Source of the DNA: Betaproteobacteria bacterium SG8_40
GTDB lineage: Bacteria; Pseudomonadota; Gammaproteobacteria; Burkholderiales; Eutrophovitaceae
DNA: 5,736 nucleotides
Assembly: GCA_001304425.1 (NCBI GenBank)
Contig: LJTS01000201.1
Location: forward strand, 1-5,736
Direction of reading: 5' to 3'
Shown: one piece after another, positions 5,375 to 5,736 of the stretch
How the letters are laid out: each line of letters opens with the position of its first letter
Numbering within the stretch: position 1 is the stretch's first letter
The notes under the pieces: generated by a model
Told to the model about the DNA's origin: nothing
The model's input: only the letters and a program-made list of their open reading frames with translations
Databases searched by the model: none
Translations under genes and position numbers: made by a program

Positions 5375-5736
5375 CTAGTTCGTATTGACCGGCCGTGCCG
5401 GCACCGTGCCAAGGCGGTCGCGAAGACTCAGCGAAGGGCTTCCGAACAAGCGCGCGTAATACATCGTATTACTCATCACTTTTTTCACGTAACCGCGAGT
5501 CTCGGGATATGGAATGGTTTCGGCGTAAATGCTGCCTTCGAGCGGTTTTACGTCGCGCCAGCGCGCGGCGCGGCTGGGTCCGGCGTTATAGCCCGCCGAA
5601 GCCACCACGGGATTATTGTCCAGCGAGTCCATTACCTGCCTCAAATAGTAAGTCCCCATGCTGATGTTCGTATCCACGCGGTCCACCAATTCGCGGTGAT
5701 GGTCTTTCAGGCCCATCCGTTTCGCAATCCACTTCG
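5375..5736 (-). CDS. slt: Soluble lytic murein transglycosylase, C-terminal end (5' part outside window)
   Basis: This is the last 119 residues of a periplasmic Slt70-type lytic transglycosylase, which cleaves the MurNAc-GlcNAc bond of peptidoglycan to give 1,6-anhydro-muropeptides. The reading frame is open to the window edge, so the methionine codon at 5714-5716 is internal. Visible parts are the end of the SLT domain: DRVDTNISMGTYYLRQVMD, the conserved NPVVASAGYNAGPSRAARW motif, and the ETIPYPETRGYVKKVMSNTMYYARL segment that closes the catalytic fold. A short tail (RLGTVPARPVNTN) follows, then TAG. The catalytic glutamate (ES motif), the signal peptide and the superhelical U-domain lie outside the window. 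The next gene on the same strand, the NDUFA9-like gene, follows after 302 bases. Confidence 0.93.
   Translation of the reverse strand, partial: KWIAKRMGLKDHHRELVDRVDTNISMGTYYLRQVMDSLDNNPVVASAGYNAGPSRAARWRDVKPLEGSIYAETIPYPETRGYVKKVMSNTMYYARLFGSPSLSLRDRLGTVPARPVNTN

Overview
The window looks like an ordinary chromosomal segment of a GC-rich proteobacterium. It is most likely a betaproteobacterium (Burkholderiales/Nitrosomonadales type). This rests on recognisable protein families and on the minus-strand order lytic transglycosylase, NDUFA9-like protein, multifunctional CCA enzyme, which I recall as a common betaproteobacterial arrangement. A gammaproteobacterium is not excluded. No mobile element, CRISPR array, tRNA or rRNA was seen.

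Layout. (1) At 2-361 on the plus strand is the C-terminal third of a zinc-type alcohol dehydrogenase, cut by the window edge. (2) Converging on it from the right is a minus-strand pair, 2336 to 394: a cysteine-free YfcG/nu-class glutathione S-transferase followed after 8 bases by a Hanks-type Ser/Thr protein kinase with a C-terminal cyclic-nucleotide-binding domain. The two are probably co-transcribed. (3) A divergent intergenic region (2337-2479) separates this pair from a small plus-strand DUF2905 membrane protein (2480-2692), which has a plausible terminator behind it (2735-2760). (4) From 5736 leftwards on the minus strand come the 3' end of a soluble lytic transglycosylase (slt), a 302-base gap with hairpins and a perfect palindrome, an NDUFA9-family NAD(P)-binding protein (4125-5072), a 115-base gap, and cca (2783-4009).

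How the genes relate. The right half is housekeeping: murein turnover, a Rossmann-fold protein of the complex I NDUFA9 type, and tRNA 3'-end synthesis and repair. The left half is more individual. A kinase that should be able to sense a cyclic nucleotide through its own C-terminal domain sits directly behind a glutathione-dependent redox enzyme, so a link between second-messenger signalling and thiol redox state is possible but only inferred. I see no clearly undescribed system. The GST-kinase pair and the structured slt/NDUFA9 gap are the best places for a second look.
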